Source: Seonamhaeicola maritimus
GTDB taxonomy: Bacteria > Bacteroidota > Bacteroidia > Flavobacteriales > Flavobacteriaceae
Reading direction: 5' to 3'
NCBI RefSeq assembly: GCF_008056315.1
Contig: NZ_VRKQ01000008.1
Span: forward strand, 434,001-498,000
DNA: 64,000 bases
Below, piece by piece: positions 7,704 through 18,717 of this stretch. Made by a program: the position numbers and the translations under genes. Position 1 is the first letter of the stretch. Each line of letters opens with the position of its first letter. The notes beneath the pieces were generated by a model. The model saw nothing but the letters and a program-made list of their open reading frames with translations, was not told the origin of the DNA and ran no database searches.

Positions 7704-10700
7704 ATGAGAGTATTAAAATTACTTAAGAAGAAATGTCAACATCGCGTTTTTATGTTTGCAGTATTGTTACTGGCCGGGGTCTCGGTTGGTTTTGCTCAAA
7801 ACATAAATATTAGTGGTGTTGTTAGCGATGAATCAGGTCAACCATTAACGGGGGCTAACATCTTGGTAAAAGGAACTACCAGTGGAGCACAAACCGATTT
7901 TGATGGTAACTATTCAATCTCTGCAGCAGGTGATGCTACACTTGTTGTAAGTTACTTAGGGTTTATAACCCAAGAAGTAGCTATTAATGGCAGAAGCCAG
8001 ATTAATGTAACCTTAGCCGAAGATGCTAGTCAATTAGACGAGGTGGTAATTATAGGTTACGGTACTGCAAAGAAATCAGATTTAACAGGAGCAGTTTCTG
8101 TTGTTGGATCTAAGGATATTGAGAAATATACCTACAGTGATGCATCTCAAGCGCTACAAGGGCGTGTTGCAGGTGTTAGTGTGCAATCTCAAGGTGGTGC
8201 ACCTGGAGCTGGATCTAATATTCTTATTAGAGGAGCTTCTTCTTTCACAAACAATGAACCATTATATGTAATAGATGGGATGATTACTGGAAGTATGAGT
8301 TCTATTGCACCACAAGATATTGCATCTGTATCTGTATTAAAGGATGCTTCGGCTCTTGCAATTTACGGGTCTCGAGCTGCAAATGGTGTAGTTATTATTA
8401 CAACTAAAAAGGGTAAAGGAGGAAAAATTAACATTTCATTAGATACTAGTTATGGTGTTCAGAAAGTTATTAACACCTTTGATTGGGCTGATGTAAATCA
8501 GTATGTTCAAATTGTTAATAGAGCTAATGATAATGATGGTTCTGCTAGATATCCTGCTAATGATTCGCAATTTGACCCAAGTTACAGCAGTAATTTGTAT
8601 GACGAATCTTTGAGAACTGCTGAAGTTAAAAATACAAACGTTAGAGTAACAGGTGGAGGAGAGAATACAAATTACAGTTTGTCTTTCACTCAGTTTGAAA
8701 ATGAAGGTATTGTAAAATTTTCAGATTTTAAACGACAAACATTAAGAGCAAACGCTGGAATTACTAAAGGGAGATTCAAGTTGGAAAATACTATTGGTCT
8801 TACAAGAACAGTTAATAATCCTAATAATTATTTTAATAAGGAAAGAAACCTACTGCCTACTATTAGACTAAAAGATGATGATGGAAATTGGAGTACGTCT
8901 GATTTAGATGCAAGAGGTGTATCTGGAACCCTTGGTACTTTTTACGGACAAGGAACTATAATAAATGAGTTAGGTTGGGCAGCTGAACAAGATAGAACCA
9001 ATACAAGAAACTCACTTTTAGGTAACATTGCCATGTCTTATGAAATTATTGATGGTCTAACGTACAAGATTAATTTAGGTTTAGATCATTTTAATGCTAA
9101 TAATTATACGTTTACACCTTTGGTGCCTGTAATTGTAGGTAATGGAGGTAACGATAATCAATCTAGATTACAAGAAACAAATACAACCTTTACTTCAACT
9201 TTAGTTGAACATACTTTAAACTACAATAAGAGCTTTGGTGATCATAATATTGATTTAATAGCTGGTTTTACGGAGCAAAAAACACACTCCAGATCATTAG
9301 GTGTTGATGCGAGAGATTTTCCTAATAATGATATTAGAGTAGCATCAGCAGCTCAAACTTATGTGGAAGTACCATCAAATGATGTTACCACAGCTATTCA
9401 TTCTTATTTAGGACGATTAAAGTATAACTTTGCTGATAGATATTTATTAACAGCCTCTGTTCGTCAAGATAGATCGTCTTTATTTAAAGAAGGATTTAGA
9501 GATGCTACCTTCCCATCTGCAGCTATTGGTTGGAATGTAAGTAATGAACCATTTATGGAAGGTTTTGATGATTTAACTAACATTAAGTTTAGAGCAAGTT
9601 ATGGAGAGGTAGGGTCTAATAATGTAAATGCCTACCAAACAGATTTCGTGATTGACTTTTTTAGTGAGTATATTTTAGGAGAAAACCAGCAGAGAGAGAC
9701 TGGATACGCTATTACTAGAATGGTAAATCCACTTATAAGTTGGGAAACTACAAAAACTATAAATTTTGGTTTAGAGTTTGATGCTTTAGATGGTAAGTTG
9801 AGTGTAACTATGGATTATTTTAAGAATGAAGTTGAAGACATTCTTTTAAGTGCACCTCCGGTATTTTATTCAGGATTTGGTAATAACTTCCCGCAGAATA
9901 TTGCTACCATAGAGAATAAAGGATTAGAATTTTTAGCAACCTATAGAGATAATATAGGTGATTTAAGTTTCTCTGCAACAGCTAATTTTGCGGCAATTAC
10001 TAATGAGGTTACATCATTAGGAAGTAGCACACGTTTGGTTCAAGGGTCTTTTACATCTAATACTATTAATAGTTTAGAGATTACACCAGGCCGTCCAGTG
10101 AGTTCTTTCTTTGGTTGGGTAGTAGATGGTATTTACCAATCTGATGCCGAAGCAACTGCTGCTAACGATCAAAAAGGAAATCCAAGAGCAGGAGATTTAA
10201 GATTTAAAGATATTGATGGCGATGGAGATATTGATGATGATGATCAAACTGCACTAGGGTCAGGTATTCCAGATTTTGAATATGGTCTTAATTTATCAGC
10301 TGAATATAAGAATTGGGATTTAAACTTATTCTTTAATGGTGTTTCTGGTAACAAAATATTAAATGGTACAAAGTATAGAGGTTATTTTGATTTCAATGGT
10401 AACTATTTTGCTGATGCATTAAATGCTTGGACACCATCTAATACAAATACAAACATTCCTAGAAATACACAGGCAGACCCTGGTTTTAACAGAAGAATGT
10501 CAGATTTCTATTTAGAAAATGGATCTTTCTTACGATTAAGAAATGCACAAATAGGATATTCAATTCCTAGCGACATATTGGATAAAGTTAAATTATCTAA
10601 GGCTAGACTATATCTTTCTGCAACAAATTTATTTACCATAACAGATTATACAGGATACTATCCTGAGGTAGGTAGAAACGGAAGAAGTTCAAACGGTAGA

Positions 10701-10781
10701 GCGGTTTTAAATACCGGTATTGATGAAGGGTCTTACCCAACACCAAGAACATTTCAGTTAGGTTTACAAGTTTCGTTTTAA
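7704..10781 (+). CDS. SusC-like TonB-dependent outer-membrane transporter
   Basis: A 1025-residue SusC/RagA-family porin, normal length. The signal peptide ends near VGFAQ. It is followed by a carboxypeptidase-regulatory-like domain (ISGVVSDESGQPLTGANIL to about residue 110), a TonB-box-like stretch (LDEVVIIGYG), a plug domain (SDLTGAVSVV, RGASSF, VIDGM, AANGVVIITTKKG) and a beta-barrel ending in FQLGLQVSF with the terminal aromatic residue of outer-membrane barrels. It imports oligosaccharides across the outer membrane with energy from TonB. The SusD partner starts 17 bp downstream and an HTCS follows, so this is a complete uptake module. The substrate is inferred from the GH117 and sulfatase neighbours to be a sulfated galactan fragment. 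Confidence 0.95.
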   Translation: MRVLKLLKKKCQHRVFMFAVLLLAGVSVGFAQNINISGVVSDESGQPLTGANILVKGTTSGAQTDFDGNYSISAAGDATLVVSYLGFITQEVAINGRSQINVTLAEDASQLDEVVIIGYGTAKKSDLTGAVSVVGSKDIEKYTYSDASQALQGRVAGVSVQSQGGAPGAGSNILIRGASSFTNNEPLYVIDGMITGSMSSIAPQDIASVSVLKDASALAIYGSRAANGVVIITTKKGKGGKINISLDTSYGVQKVINTFDWADVNQYVQIVNRANDNDGSARYPANDSQFDPSYSSNLYDESLRTAEVKNTNVRVTGGGENTNYSLSFTQFENEGIVKFSDFKRQTLRANAGITKGRFKLENTIGLTRTVNNPNNYFNKERNLLPTIRLKDDDGNWSTSDLDARGVSGTLGTFYGQGTIINELGWAAEQDRTNTRNSLLGNIAMSYEIIDGLTYKINLGLDHFNANNYTFTPLVPVIVGNGGNDNQSRLQETNTTFTSTLVEHTLNYNKSFGDHNIDLIAGFTEQKTHSRSLGVDARDFPNNDIRVASAAQTYVEVPSNDVTTAIHSYLGRLKYNFADRYLLTASVRQDRSSLFKEGFRDATFPSAAIGWNVSNEPFMEGFDDLTNIKFRASYGEVGSNNVNAYQTDFVIDFFSEYILGENQQRETGYAITRMVNPLISWETTKTINFGLEFDALDGKLSVTMDYFKNEVEDILLSAPPVFYSGFGNNFPQNIATIENKGLEFLATYRDNIGDLSFSATANFAAITNEVTSLGSSTRLVQGSFTSNTINSLEITPGRPVSSFFGWVVDGIYQSDAEATAANDQKGNPRAGDLRFKDIDGDGDIDDDDQTALGSGIPDFEYGLNLSAEYKNWDLNLFFNGVSGNKILNGTKYRGYFDFNGNYFADALNAWTPSNTNTNIPRNTQADPGFNRRMSDFYLENGSFLRLRNAQIGYSIPSDILDKVKLSKARLYLSATNLFTITDYTGYYPEVGRNGRSSNGRAVLNTGIDEGSYPTPRTFQLGLQVSF

Positions 10782-10798
10782 TACAAAAAAATAGAATT

Positions 10799-12367
10799 AT
10801 GAAGAAAATAAATATAAAAATATCAATTACAGCTCTGTTTTTACTTGGTGTAGTGGGCATTGTGAACATTAATTGTTCAGATGATGTTTTAAACCAAACA
10901 AACCCTAATAAGTTGTCACCAGATACCTTTTGGCAAACTGAAGGTGATGCAGAAAAAGGTGTTATAGGAGCTTATAGTCCATTTACACATATTTGGTATT
11001 ATACCAGATTTGAAATTTTTGCCTCTGATTATAGAGATGACTTGATTAATGGTTTTAATACTTCTGAGCGTACTGCCGCAGGTTATTTTAGTGCAACATC
11101 AGATAGTAATGCTGCACGTTGGGTTTGGCAAGCTATGTATCAAGGTGTAGCAAGGGCTAATGAGGTTTTAAGACATGTTCCGGAAATAGAAATGGATGCT
11201 AGTTATAGAGATAATATTGTTGGTGAAGCTTACTTTATTAGAGCCTTTAATTATTTTAATCTTTTAAATAGCTGGAGGAATATACCATTGATTACAGTGC
11301 CATCAGCTGAGGTAGATTTGTTTACTGTGGTTCAAGCGGCTCCTGAAGAAGTTTGGGCACAGATAGAATCTGATTTACAAATGGCAAAAAGCATGTTGCC
11401 AGCTTCATGGTCATCGGACCAATTGGGTAGAGCAACGTCTGGTGCAGCTGCAGGTTATTTGGGTAAAGCATATTTATATCAAGGTAAATGGGCTGAGGCA
11501 AAAGCTGAATTCCAAAGTGTAATGACTAGTGGTACCTATCAGCTTATGGATGATTATGCTCATAACTTTACTGAAGAATTTGAAAATAATGCTGAGTCAT
11601 TATGGGAAATCCAATTAGTTGCTGATGGTTTAACAGGTTGGGGAGCAGATGCTCCTAATAGAGGTAAAGGTGCTGGTTATCAGCCAGATTTAGCTCCAAA
11701 AGGATATACCAACCAAAATGGAATGCGTATTAATGATTGGGCTTTAAATTTGTTCTTAGATGAGCAAACTATAAATGGAGAAATTGACCCTAGAGCATAT
11801 ACTACTTTATTCTGGGATACTGATGAAACTACTGATTATGAAGGAAAAACATTAGCGTCAAGAACTTATGAGAACGCAACATATGATGAAGCGTATCCTG
11901 CAGGTGATGGTAATATTTATGCTAATAAGTTCTTAGATTGGGAATTTAACGGACATGCACATTCCCAAGATCAAGGTGGATGGCATGGTGCTGGAAATAA
12001 TTTAAGATTATTGCGTTATGCAGATGTACTTTTAATGTTTGCTGAAGCAGAATTCAATTTAAATGGGTCAACATCTGCTGCTTTAGATGCTATTAATCAA
12101 GTGCGAGCTAGAGCAGATATGCCTGCACATGCTAGCATTACTATGCAAGATATAGAGGATGAGCGCATAAAGGAATTATCATTTGAGCGTTCAAGGTATT
12201 TTGATTTGTTACGTTGGGGTAGAGTGAAATCTAGAATTGTAGATAATCCTGATTTAAAATCAGAAAGTGCAGGAACAGCTGCATACAAGCCTGGAAGAGA
12301 GTATATTGCTATTCCACAAAATGATGTGGATAGAAACCCTAACTTAAATCAAAACCCGGGTTATTAA
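10799..12367 (+). CDS. SusD/RagB-family glycan-binding lipoprotein
   Basis: A 522-residue SusD homologue. The lipoprotein signal ends VGIVNINC (Cys about 26). The N-terminal SusD-like segment contains LSPDTFWQTEGDAEKGVIGAYS, the TPR-like core contains GEAYFIRAFNYFNLL, and the C-terminal RagB/SusD domain contains LLRYADVLLMFAEAE and ERSRYFDLLRWG. It caps the SusC barrel at the cell surface and binds the incoming glycan. It lies 17 bp after susC and is followed by an intrinsic terminator, so susC-susD form one transcription unit separate from the downstream HTCS gene. Confidence 0.94.
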   Translation: MKKINIKISITALFLLGVVGIVNINCSDDVLNQTNPNKLSPDTFWQTEGDAEKGVIGAYSPFTHIWYYTRFEIFASDYRDDLINGFNTSERTAAGYFSATSDSNAARWVWQAMYQGVARANEVLRHVPEIEMDASYRDNIVGEAYFIRAFNYFNLLNSWRNIPLITVPSAEVDLFTVVQAAPEEVWAQIESDLQMAKSMLPASWSSDQLGRATSGAAAGYLGKAYLYQGKWAEAKAEFQSVMTSGTYQLMDDYAHNFTEEFENNAESLWEIQLVADGLTGWGADAPNRGKGAGYQPDLAPKGYTNQNGMRINDWALNLFLDEQTINGEIDPRAYTTLFWDTDETTDYEGKTLASRTYENATYDEAYPAGDGNIYANKFLDWEFNGHAHSQDQGGWHGAGNNLRLLRYADVLLMFAEAEFNLNGSTSAALDAINQVRARADMPAHASITMQDIEDERIKELSFERSRYFDLLRWGRVKSRIVDNPDLKSESAGTAAYKPGREYIAIPQNDVDRNPNLNQNPGY

Positions 12368-12419
12368 TAATTATTTTAGTTAGTCAAATTCATATTTTTT
12401 AGAATTGTTTTAGTTTTTA

Positions 12420-12458
12420 AAACGACTCGGGATACTAGTTGTCTTGGGTCGTTTTTTT
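12420..12458 (+). terminator. Intrinsic terminator after susD (module 1)
   Basis: The arms AAACGAC (12420-12426) and GTCGTTT (12448-12454) flank an imperfect inner stem, and a run of T residues follows. The position, 53 bp after the susD stop and before the HTCS start, separates the two units. Confidence 0.75.
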
Positions 12459-12515
12459 AGTTTCAAAGTTTTTTTGTGGTAGTCTATTTGGTTATTTTTA
12501 AGGCAATAAGTTAGT

Positions 12516-15500
12516 ATGATTAAATTCTTATCTTTTTTTTACATGTTTTTCAATAGAGGATTTTGCATTTTTTTATTGCTTTTTGCCTGTAGTATAATAT
12601 GTGCTCAATCTCCTGAACTTAAATTTGAACATTTTATTGATGATAAGGGCTTAACCCAAAATACTATTATGGATGTTGCCCAAGATAAAGATGGGTTTTT
12701 ATGGATTGGTACTGCAAATGGTTTATATAAATATGATGGTCAAAGATTTACTATTTATAGAAACAACCCAAATCAACCAAATAGCATTGTAAATAATGTT
12801 ATACACAAATTAGAGGTTGATGAAAACAATGTTTTATGGATTGGAACAGTTGGAGGTTTATGCGCTTACAATGTAAAAAAACAACAATTTTTCAATTCAA
12901 ATAAAGATTTATCGGATAAAGATATAACGGCTATTTATACTGATAAATCTGATGGTTCAGTGTGGGTAGGTACAAATAAGTCAGGTGTTTATCATATTTC
13001 AAAACCTGATACGGAAGAAGAGAGTGTTGAACATTTCATCTATCAACCTAACCAAACAAATACAATTAATAGCAATACGGTACTATCAATCGCTAAGGAT
13101 AGATATGATAACCTTTGGATAGGAACGGACAAAGGAGTGAATAGAATGTTCATGTCTACATCAGATTCAAAAAATTTTATGCATGTAAAGGGTTTTGATA
13201 AACCCGTTAACTCCATGCTGTTGGATAAGAAGGGAAGACTTTGGTTGGGAGAAAGAGGAACAGGTGTATGGAGCTTAGAAAAACCAACAAGTGTACATGC
13301 TTTAGATAAGATAAGTTTTAAAAAACACGACCTTAATCTAGATACTTTCTATGAGGATTTTGGTAAGATAAATGGGATAGAAGAAGATGTAAATGGGAAA
13401 CTCTGGATAGGTGTTTACGGCTACGGATTATATCATCTTAATACTGAGACTGCAGATTTTAATATGTATACGCCCAATGATATGTATGAAGAGAGCCTTA
13501 GTAATAGACGAATACAGACATTGCTAATTGATAAAACTAATGTAATATGGGTTGGTACTGAAGTTGGAGGTTTAAATAAAAGTGATTTACAGAAGAAGGA
13601 TATTTACTTTTTATCCAGGAATATGCGTACAAATAATACTTTAAGTAACGCATCTGTTAATGCCATATTAGAGGATGATGATTTTTTATGGATTGGTACT
13701 GAAAATGGATTAAATCAAATTGAATTTAAAGATAATTATAAGTTACCCAGTATAAAACATCATTTGTACGAAAAGGATAGTGAGTCAAACAAATCCATAA
13801 AATTGCAATCCATTAAATCTATCTTTAAAGATAATGATGGTGATTATTGGATGGGAAAGGATGTAATTACACATATGTCGGTAAACGATGCCTCAAAAAA
13901 AGTTTCTATTACTGAAACAGATTTGTCTTTTCCTAATGTGTTTTCCATTCTGCAGGATAGACAAGGTGCTTTATGGTTCGGTTCATTTGGAAGTGGTTTG
14001 GTTAAATGGGAAAAGAAATGGAAATCTAATAATGATTTTGATTTTTCAAATGCTAAGCATTATAAATCTGATTTAAACAATGAATATAGTATTGGTGGAG
14101 ATTTTGTTAGTTGTTTATTTGAAGATAGTAAAGGCAACTTATGGGTAGGAGCCTTACAAGGAGGCTTGAGTGTTTTGGTTAAAGGGAAAAATGGCAATAA
14201 TGATAGGTTTGTAACTTATAGTCATAACTTAAACAACCCAAATAGCTTAAGTCATAATTCGGTATTTGCTATACATGAGGACAAAGATGGTAATTATTGG
14301 ATAGGTACATTTGGAGGTGGTTTAAATAAAATGATTTTATCTGAAAATGGTAATCCCGTTTTTGAACACTTTTCGGAAGAAGATGGTTTAGCGAATAATG
14401 CTGTATATGGTATTTTGGAAGATGAATCAGGTAAATTATGGATGAGTACTGACAACGGAATATCTTGCTTCAATCCTAAGGATAAAACCTTCAAAAATTT
14501 TAATAAAGGTGATGGACTTCAAAGTAATAACTTTAGAAAAAATGCCTATTATAAAAATAAACATGATTACTTATTTTTTGGAGGTTTAAGAGGACTGAAT
14601 ATTTTTCACCCTAAAAACCTTAAGGATAATGACATATTAGCTGAACCAAAACTTACAGGTTTTAAAATAAAAAATGAATTAGTTGAAATTGGTAAGGAGT
14701 ATAATGGGAGAGTCATTTTAAATCATGAAAAGTCAGATTTGGGTGATGACCTAGTTAAGCTAAAACACCATGAAAACACCTTAACTTTTGAGTTTGCGGC
14801 ATTGCACTATGCGGCTCCAGAAAAGAACAAGTTTCAGTATCAGTTAGTAGGGTTTGATAATGTTTGGCAAGATGCTAAAGGACTTTCCTTTGCCCATTAT
14901 ACTAACCTATCTCCTGGAACCTACACTTTTATAGTAAAGGCGTCAAATAATGATGGGGTTTGGAGTGAGGTTTCGACTCTGTTTAATTTTAGAATAAGTC
15001 CTCCATTTTGGTACACCTGGTGGGCATTTGTACTTTATATATTGCTGTTAACAGGAGTGATATTTGCTATTATTTCATACTTAAGCCTTCAAGAAAAAGA
15101 AAAAGCTGCGGTGAAAGTTCAAAAGGAAATTGAACAAGTAAATCGATTAAAACTACAATTCTTTACTAATATTTCGCATGAATTTAAAACACCAATTACG
15201 CTTATATTAAATCCAATAGAGGAGCTTTTAGAATCTATCGGTAGTAATGTTTCAATGAAACCAAAATTACAGATTATTCAGCGTAATGCTAATTCATTAT
15301 TAAGGTTAGTACACCAATTAATGGAGTTTAGAAAGATTGAGGTAGGAGAGACTAAATTGGGGGCCACAAAATCTAACATTGTTAATTTTGTGCGAGAAAT
15401 GACTTATTCGTTTAAATCATCTGCAAAAAAGAACGAGTTAGATATAAGTTTTGAAAGTGATTTAAAGACATCAGAAATTTGGTTTGATTGGGATAAACTT

Positions 15501-16751
15501 GAAAAGATTTTGAATAATTTAATATTTAATGCTATAAAATTCACTAATCCTGGTGGTCAAATAAAAGTAATAGTAAGCAAGGATATAGGCACCAATGAAA
15601 TTAAGATAAACGATAAGGATTTTAGTGTTAATTATTTAAAAATTGAAGTTGAAGATGATGGCGTTGGCATTAGTAAAGAAGAGTTGCCATTTGTATTTCA
15701 TAGGTTTTATCAAGTAAATCAAACAAGAAAAAGAACGCGTAAGGGATCTGGTATTGGGTTAGCAATTACTAAGGATTTGGTTGAATTACATCATGGTATT
15801 ATTGAGGTAGATTCCATTCAGGGAAAAGGAACCACATTCACCATTAAATTACCAATGGGTAGTGAGCATTTATTACCTGAGGAAATGATTGAAACAGCCG
15901 TTTCTGATGTTGTTACTAATTTTGATGTGGAGCTAGAAGAATCTATGGAAGAATTAGAGTTTGATCAAGATTCTGCTGAAGCTAAATTAGAGAACACGGT
16001 TCTGGTTGTTGATGATAATCTAGATATTCGATTATTAATTAAAGAAGGGTTTTTGGGTAGTTATAATGTTCTGGTGGCTGAAAATGGGAAAGAAGGTCTC
16101 AATATAGCTTTAAAGGAAATGCCAGATTTAATAATTAGCGATATCCTTATGCCCGAAATGGATGGCATTGAATTATGTGGAGCACTAAAAACTAATATAA
16201 GGACAAGTCATATTCCAATAATATTACTTACTGCACTTAATTCTGTAGAACACCGTATTGAAGGTTTAGAGTCTGGAGCAGATGCTTATATTCCAAAGCC
16301 TTTTAAAATGAAGTTGTTGTCTGTTAGGGCAGAAAAGCTTATAGAAACTAGAGATTTAATGCGCAAGCGTTTTCAAACGGAAAAAGAATTGACTCCTGAA
16401 AAGGTTACTTTGAATTCATTGGACGAGGAATTTTTGAAGAAAATAATGGACCTCATGGAAGAAAATATGAGTAACGATTCCTATTGGGTAGATGATTTAG
16501 TTTCTGATATGAATACAAGTAGATCCACATTTTTCAGAAAACTTAAAAAGTTAACAGGTCAATCACCCAATGACTTTATTAGAATGGTACGTTTAAAACG
16601 TGCGGCTCAATTACTTGAACAGAATGAATTAACAATAGCCCAAGTAAGTTATAGGGTAGGGTTTGCAGATCCTGGATATTTTGGTAAATGCTTTAGAAAG
16701 TTCTTTGGTGATTCACCTTCAAATTTCGTTAAGAAGAAGACCTTATCTTAG
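12516..16751 (+). CDS. Hybrid two-component system sensor/regulator (HTCS)
   Basis: A 1411-residue one-protein signalling system. After the signal peptide (ends near CAQSP) the periplasmic part holds two-component-regulator propeller repeats (FLWIGTANGLYKYD, NVLWIGTVGGL, LWIGTDKGVNRM and others, about residues 30-720), then a Y_Y_Y domain (about 740-830) and one membrane helix (about 835-860). The cytoplasmic part has a HisKA domain with the H-box NISHEFKTPI (His about 887), an ATPase domain (KILNNLIFNAIKF, GSGIGLAITKDLV), a receiver (VLVVDDNLDIR; phospho-acceptor Asp in IISDILMPEMDG, about 1208; Lys in IPKPF) and an AraC-type HTH (about 1300-1411). It should sense an oligosaccharide and activate the PUL. 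It is closely similar to the HTCS at 28836-33050, pointing to duplication of the module. Confidence 0.95.
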   Translation: MIKFLSFFYMFFNRGFCIFLLLFACSIICAQSPELKFEHFIDDKGLTQNTIMDVAQDKDGFLWIGTANGLYKYDGQRFTIYRNNPNQPNSIVNNVIHKLEVDENNVLWIGTVGGLCAYNVKKQQFFNSNKDLSDKDITAIYTDKSDGSVWVGTNKSGVYHISKPDTEEESVEHFIYQPNQTNTINSNTVLSIAKDRYDNLWIGTDKGVNRMFMSTSDSKNFMHVKGFDKPVNSMLLDKKGRLWLGERGTGVWSLEKPTSVHALDKISFKKHDLNLDTFYEDFGKINGIEEDVNGKLWIGVYGYGLYHLNTETADFNMYTPNDMYEESLSNRRIQTLLIDKTNVIWVGTEVGGLNKSDLQKKDIYFLSRNMRTNNTLSNASVNAILEDDDFLWIGTENGLNQIEFKDNYKLPSIKHHLYEKDSESNKSIKLQSIKSIFKDNDGDYWMGKDVITHMSVNDASKKVSITETDLSFPNVFSILQDRQGALWFGSFGSGLVKWEKKWKSNNDFDFSNAKHYKSDLNNEYSIGGDFVSCLFEDSKGNLWVGALQGGLSVLVKGKNGNNDRFVTYSHNLNNPNSLSHNSVFAIHEDKDGNYWIGTFGGGLNKMILSENGNPVFEHFSEEDGLANNAVYGILEDESGKLWMSTDNGISCFNPKDKTFKNFNKGDGLQSNNFRKNAYYKNKHDYLFFGGLRGLNIFHPKNLKDNDILAEPKLTGFKIKNELVEIGKEYNGRVILNHEKSDLGDDLVKLKHHENTLTFEFAALHYAAPEKNKFQYQLVGFDNVWQDAKGLSFAHYTNLSPGTYTFIVKASNNDGVWSEVSTLFNFRISPPFWYTWWAFVLYILLLTGVIFAIISYLSLQEKEKAAVKVQKEIEQVNRLKLQFFTNISHEFKTPITLILNPIEELLESIGSNVSMKPKLQIIQRNANSLLRLVHQLMEFRKIEVGETKLGATKSNIVNFVREMTYSFKSSAKKNELDISFESDLKTSEIWFDWDKLEKILNNLIFNAIKFTNPGGQIKVIVSKDIGTNEIKINDKDFSVNYLKIEVEDDGVGISKEELPFVFHRFYQVNQTRKRTRKGSGIGLAITKDLVELHHGIIEVDSIQGKGTTFTIKLPMGSEHLLPEEMIETAVSDVVTNFDVELEESMEELEFDQDSAEAKLENTVLVVDDNLDIRLLIKEGFLGSYNVLVAENGKEGLNIALKEMPDLIISDILMPEMDGIELCGALKTNIRTSHIPIILLTALNSVEHRIEGLESGADAYIPKPFKMKLLSVRAEKLIETRDLMRKRFQTEKELTPEKVTLNSLDEEFLKKIMDLMEENMSNDSYWVDDLVSDMNTSRSTFFRKLKKLTGQSPNDFIRMVRLKRAAQLLEQNELTIAQVSYRVGFADPGYFGKCFRKFFGDSPSNFVKKKTLS

Positions 16752-16798
16752 CGTGTTTTAACTTTTGGTTAAAGATTTATTCCTCATTAATTTTATAA

Positions 16799-18631
16799 TC
16801 ATGGTGTATATACAAGCTTACCTATTTTGGTTTTGTTGTTTAGACTAAATTTGTAGATGTAAATTCCCGGAGCAAGGTTTAAATTGTTTTTGTTCCCATT
16901 CCAACGTTTAATCCAATTGCCTTCAGGGATTTCTTGTTTTATTTGATCTATTTTAATCCCATTTATATTGAAAATTTCAATTTGGAGTAGAACAGTTGAA
17001 ACCTCTTCACTTTTAACATGGAAATCTACAAAGTTCGAAAACGGGTTTGGAATAGTAGTGACCTCTAAATCATCTATGGACTCATTTACTATTTCATCAA
17101 TGATTTCTTGATTTTCGTTTTCAGAACCTGGTACATAGTTGTCACCTTCGACCATACCTTGTAGTTCAACAACCTTTATCTTTTGATTTTTTGCAATATC
17201 ATAAATGGTCTCCATAGAGCCATTAGACCATTTTATGCTTAGACTATCAATCTTATTAGAGGTTCCAAAACCAATATGTACGGGTTTAATACTTTGACCC
17301 AACATGGTAGATCCGTGATTCAGCCTAGTATAATGCTTACCAGAACTTGAGGCGCTTACAATAGCTCCAAAACCATTTCTGTTCGAAGTTGTGCCTTCCA
17401 AACTAACTTGAATCCAGGCATTTGCGGTTGCCAAGGTGTTTTTATAGAGATATGGAGAGTTATTGGTGTTGCATACAAGTATATCTAGTCTTCCATCATT
17501 GTTGTAATCAAAAACTTCAGCTCCCATTCCATTGGCAATACCATTTGCGTTTGATTCCTTTGACCAATTTTGAAACTGAGTTTCGCCTTCTGTTCTTAGG
17601 TTTTTGAATAACACATTTTTATAATGTAACTCATTATCACCATTAACAATATATAGGTCTTGGTCACCGTCATTGTCAGCATCAAAGAAATGAGTTCCCC
17701 ATCCAAAATGACCATTTTCTACACCTTCTAGCATTGAGTTGTTTTCAAACATCATATTTGTATTTCCTTTGAATAAAGGGTTAATGATGCTTTCGGCAAT
17801 GTTTGTGACATAAATATCAAAAACGCCATCGTTGTTGAAGTCTCCAATTGTAGATCCCATGCCACAGCCTCGGTTTGTTAAACCATATTCTTCAGTAGAT
17901 TCTATAAAATATTCACCATTATTATTAATATAAAATTTACTTAAACCAAAATCATTAACTACATAGATATCTGTCCATCCATCATGGTTAGCATCAATTG
18001 GTAAAGAGGACCACGTTCTGCCTGGGTCATTCAAATTTAAGGCGCCAAGTATCTCTTGAAAAGTGCCATCACCATTATTTTTAAAAAGTCTATTTGGTAT
18101 ATCTAAATAGTTTAAATATAAATCTAAATCACCATCATTGTCATAATCCCACCATAAACCACTGGTGTTATTACATTTAATACAAGATGTGATTCCGGAA
18201 GACAAAGTGAGGTCTTTAAAAGTGCCGTTTTGCATGTTATGATATAGCTGAGTGCCATCTTGGTGAGTTAGTAAAAGATCAGGGTAACCATCATTATCAT
18301 AATCACCCCATGAAGCCCCAAGTTTTAAATCTGAATTTGTACTATTAGAGTGTTGCATATTGAAACCTGCTTCTTCAGTTACATCTTCAAACCTACCACG
18401 AGTATTTTTTAGTAAACGACTCCAAGTAGATTTGTCACTTGAATTAAATGATTTATATGCTACTATGAAGACATCTAGATTACCATCTAAATCATAGTCG
18501 GCCACAGCATTTCCATAATTTTCATTCATGGAATTGAAAACATTAATAAACTGTTGCTCAAATTGTTGTGTAAAACCTTGGTTGCAGACAATTAAAAAGA
18601 AAAAAACAAAATAAAAATGCAATTTATACAT
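16799..18631 (-). CDS. FG-GAP/ASPIC-UnbV protein exported by type IX secretion
   Basis: A 610-residue secreted protein with an N-terminal signal peptide (FLIVCNQGFTQQ). Seven or so calcium-loop repeats (DYDLDGNLDVF, DYDNDGYPDLL, DANHDGWTDIY, DFNNDGVFDIY, DADNDGDQDLY, DYNNDGRLDIL) span about residues 40-390. An ASPIC/UnbV domain follows (NGFGAIVSAS, LNHGSTMLGQS, IKWSNGS, about 400-470). The last 80 residues are a T9SS type A sorting domain (TTIPNPFSN, IEIFNINGIKI, LAPGIYIYKF, KIGKLVYTP). It is therefore secreted or surface-anchored, unlike the two larger lipoprotein relatives in this locus. Its function is unknown; glycan binding or a calcium-dependent enzyme activity are both possible. It converges on HTCS 1 with a 47-bp gap and is followed upstream by the GH117 gene in the same orientation. 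Confidence 0.85.
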   Translation of the reverse strand: MYKLHFYFVFFFLIVCNQGFTQQFEQQFINVFNSMNENYGNAVADYDLDGNLDVFIVAYKSFNSSDKSTWSRLLKNTRGRFEDVTEEAGFNMQHSNSTNSDLKLGASWGDYDNDGYPDLLLTHQDGTQLYHNMQNGTFKDLTLSSGITSCIKCNNTSGLWWDYDNDGDLDLYLNYLDIPNRLFKNNGDGTFQEILGALNLNDPGRTWSSLPIDANHDGWTDIYVVNDFGLSKFYINNNGEYFIESTEEYGLTNRGCGMGSTIGDFNNDGVFDIYVTNIAESIINPLFKGNTNMMFENNSMLEGVENGHFGWGTHFFDADNDGDQDLYIVNGDNELHYKNVLFKNLRTEGETQFQNWSKESNANGIANGMGAEVFDYNNDGRLDILVCNTNNSPYLYKNTLATANAWIQVSLEGTTSNRNGFGAIVSASSSGKHYTRLNHGSTMLGQSIKPVHIGFGTSNKIDSLSIKWSNGSMETIYDIAKNQKIKVVELQGMVEGDNYVPGSENENQEIIDEIVNESIDDLEVTTIPNPFSNFVDFHVKSEEVSTVLLQIEIFNINGIKIDQIKQEIPEGNWIKRWNGNKNNLNLAPGIYIYKFSLNNKTKIGKLVYTP

Positions 18632-18717
18632 AACCTTAAAATTAATGTTTAAGGATTACAGCTAAGGGTAAAATCAAATCAAATGAGAGTAATTTTTAAA
18701 AATTCGACAAATGAAGT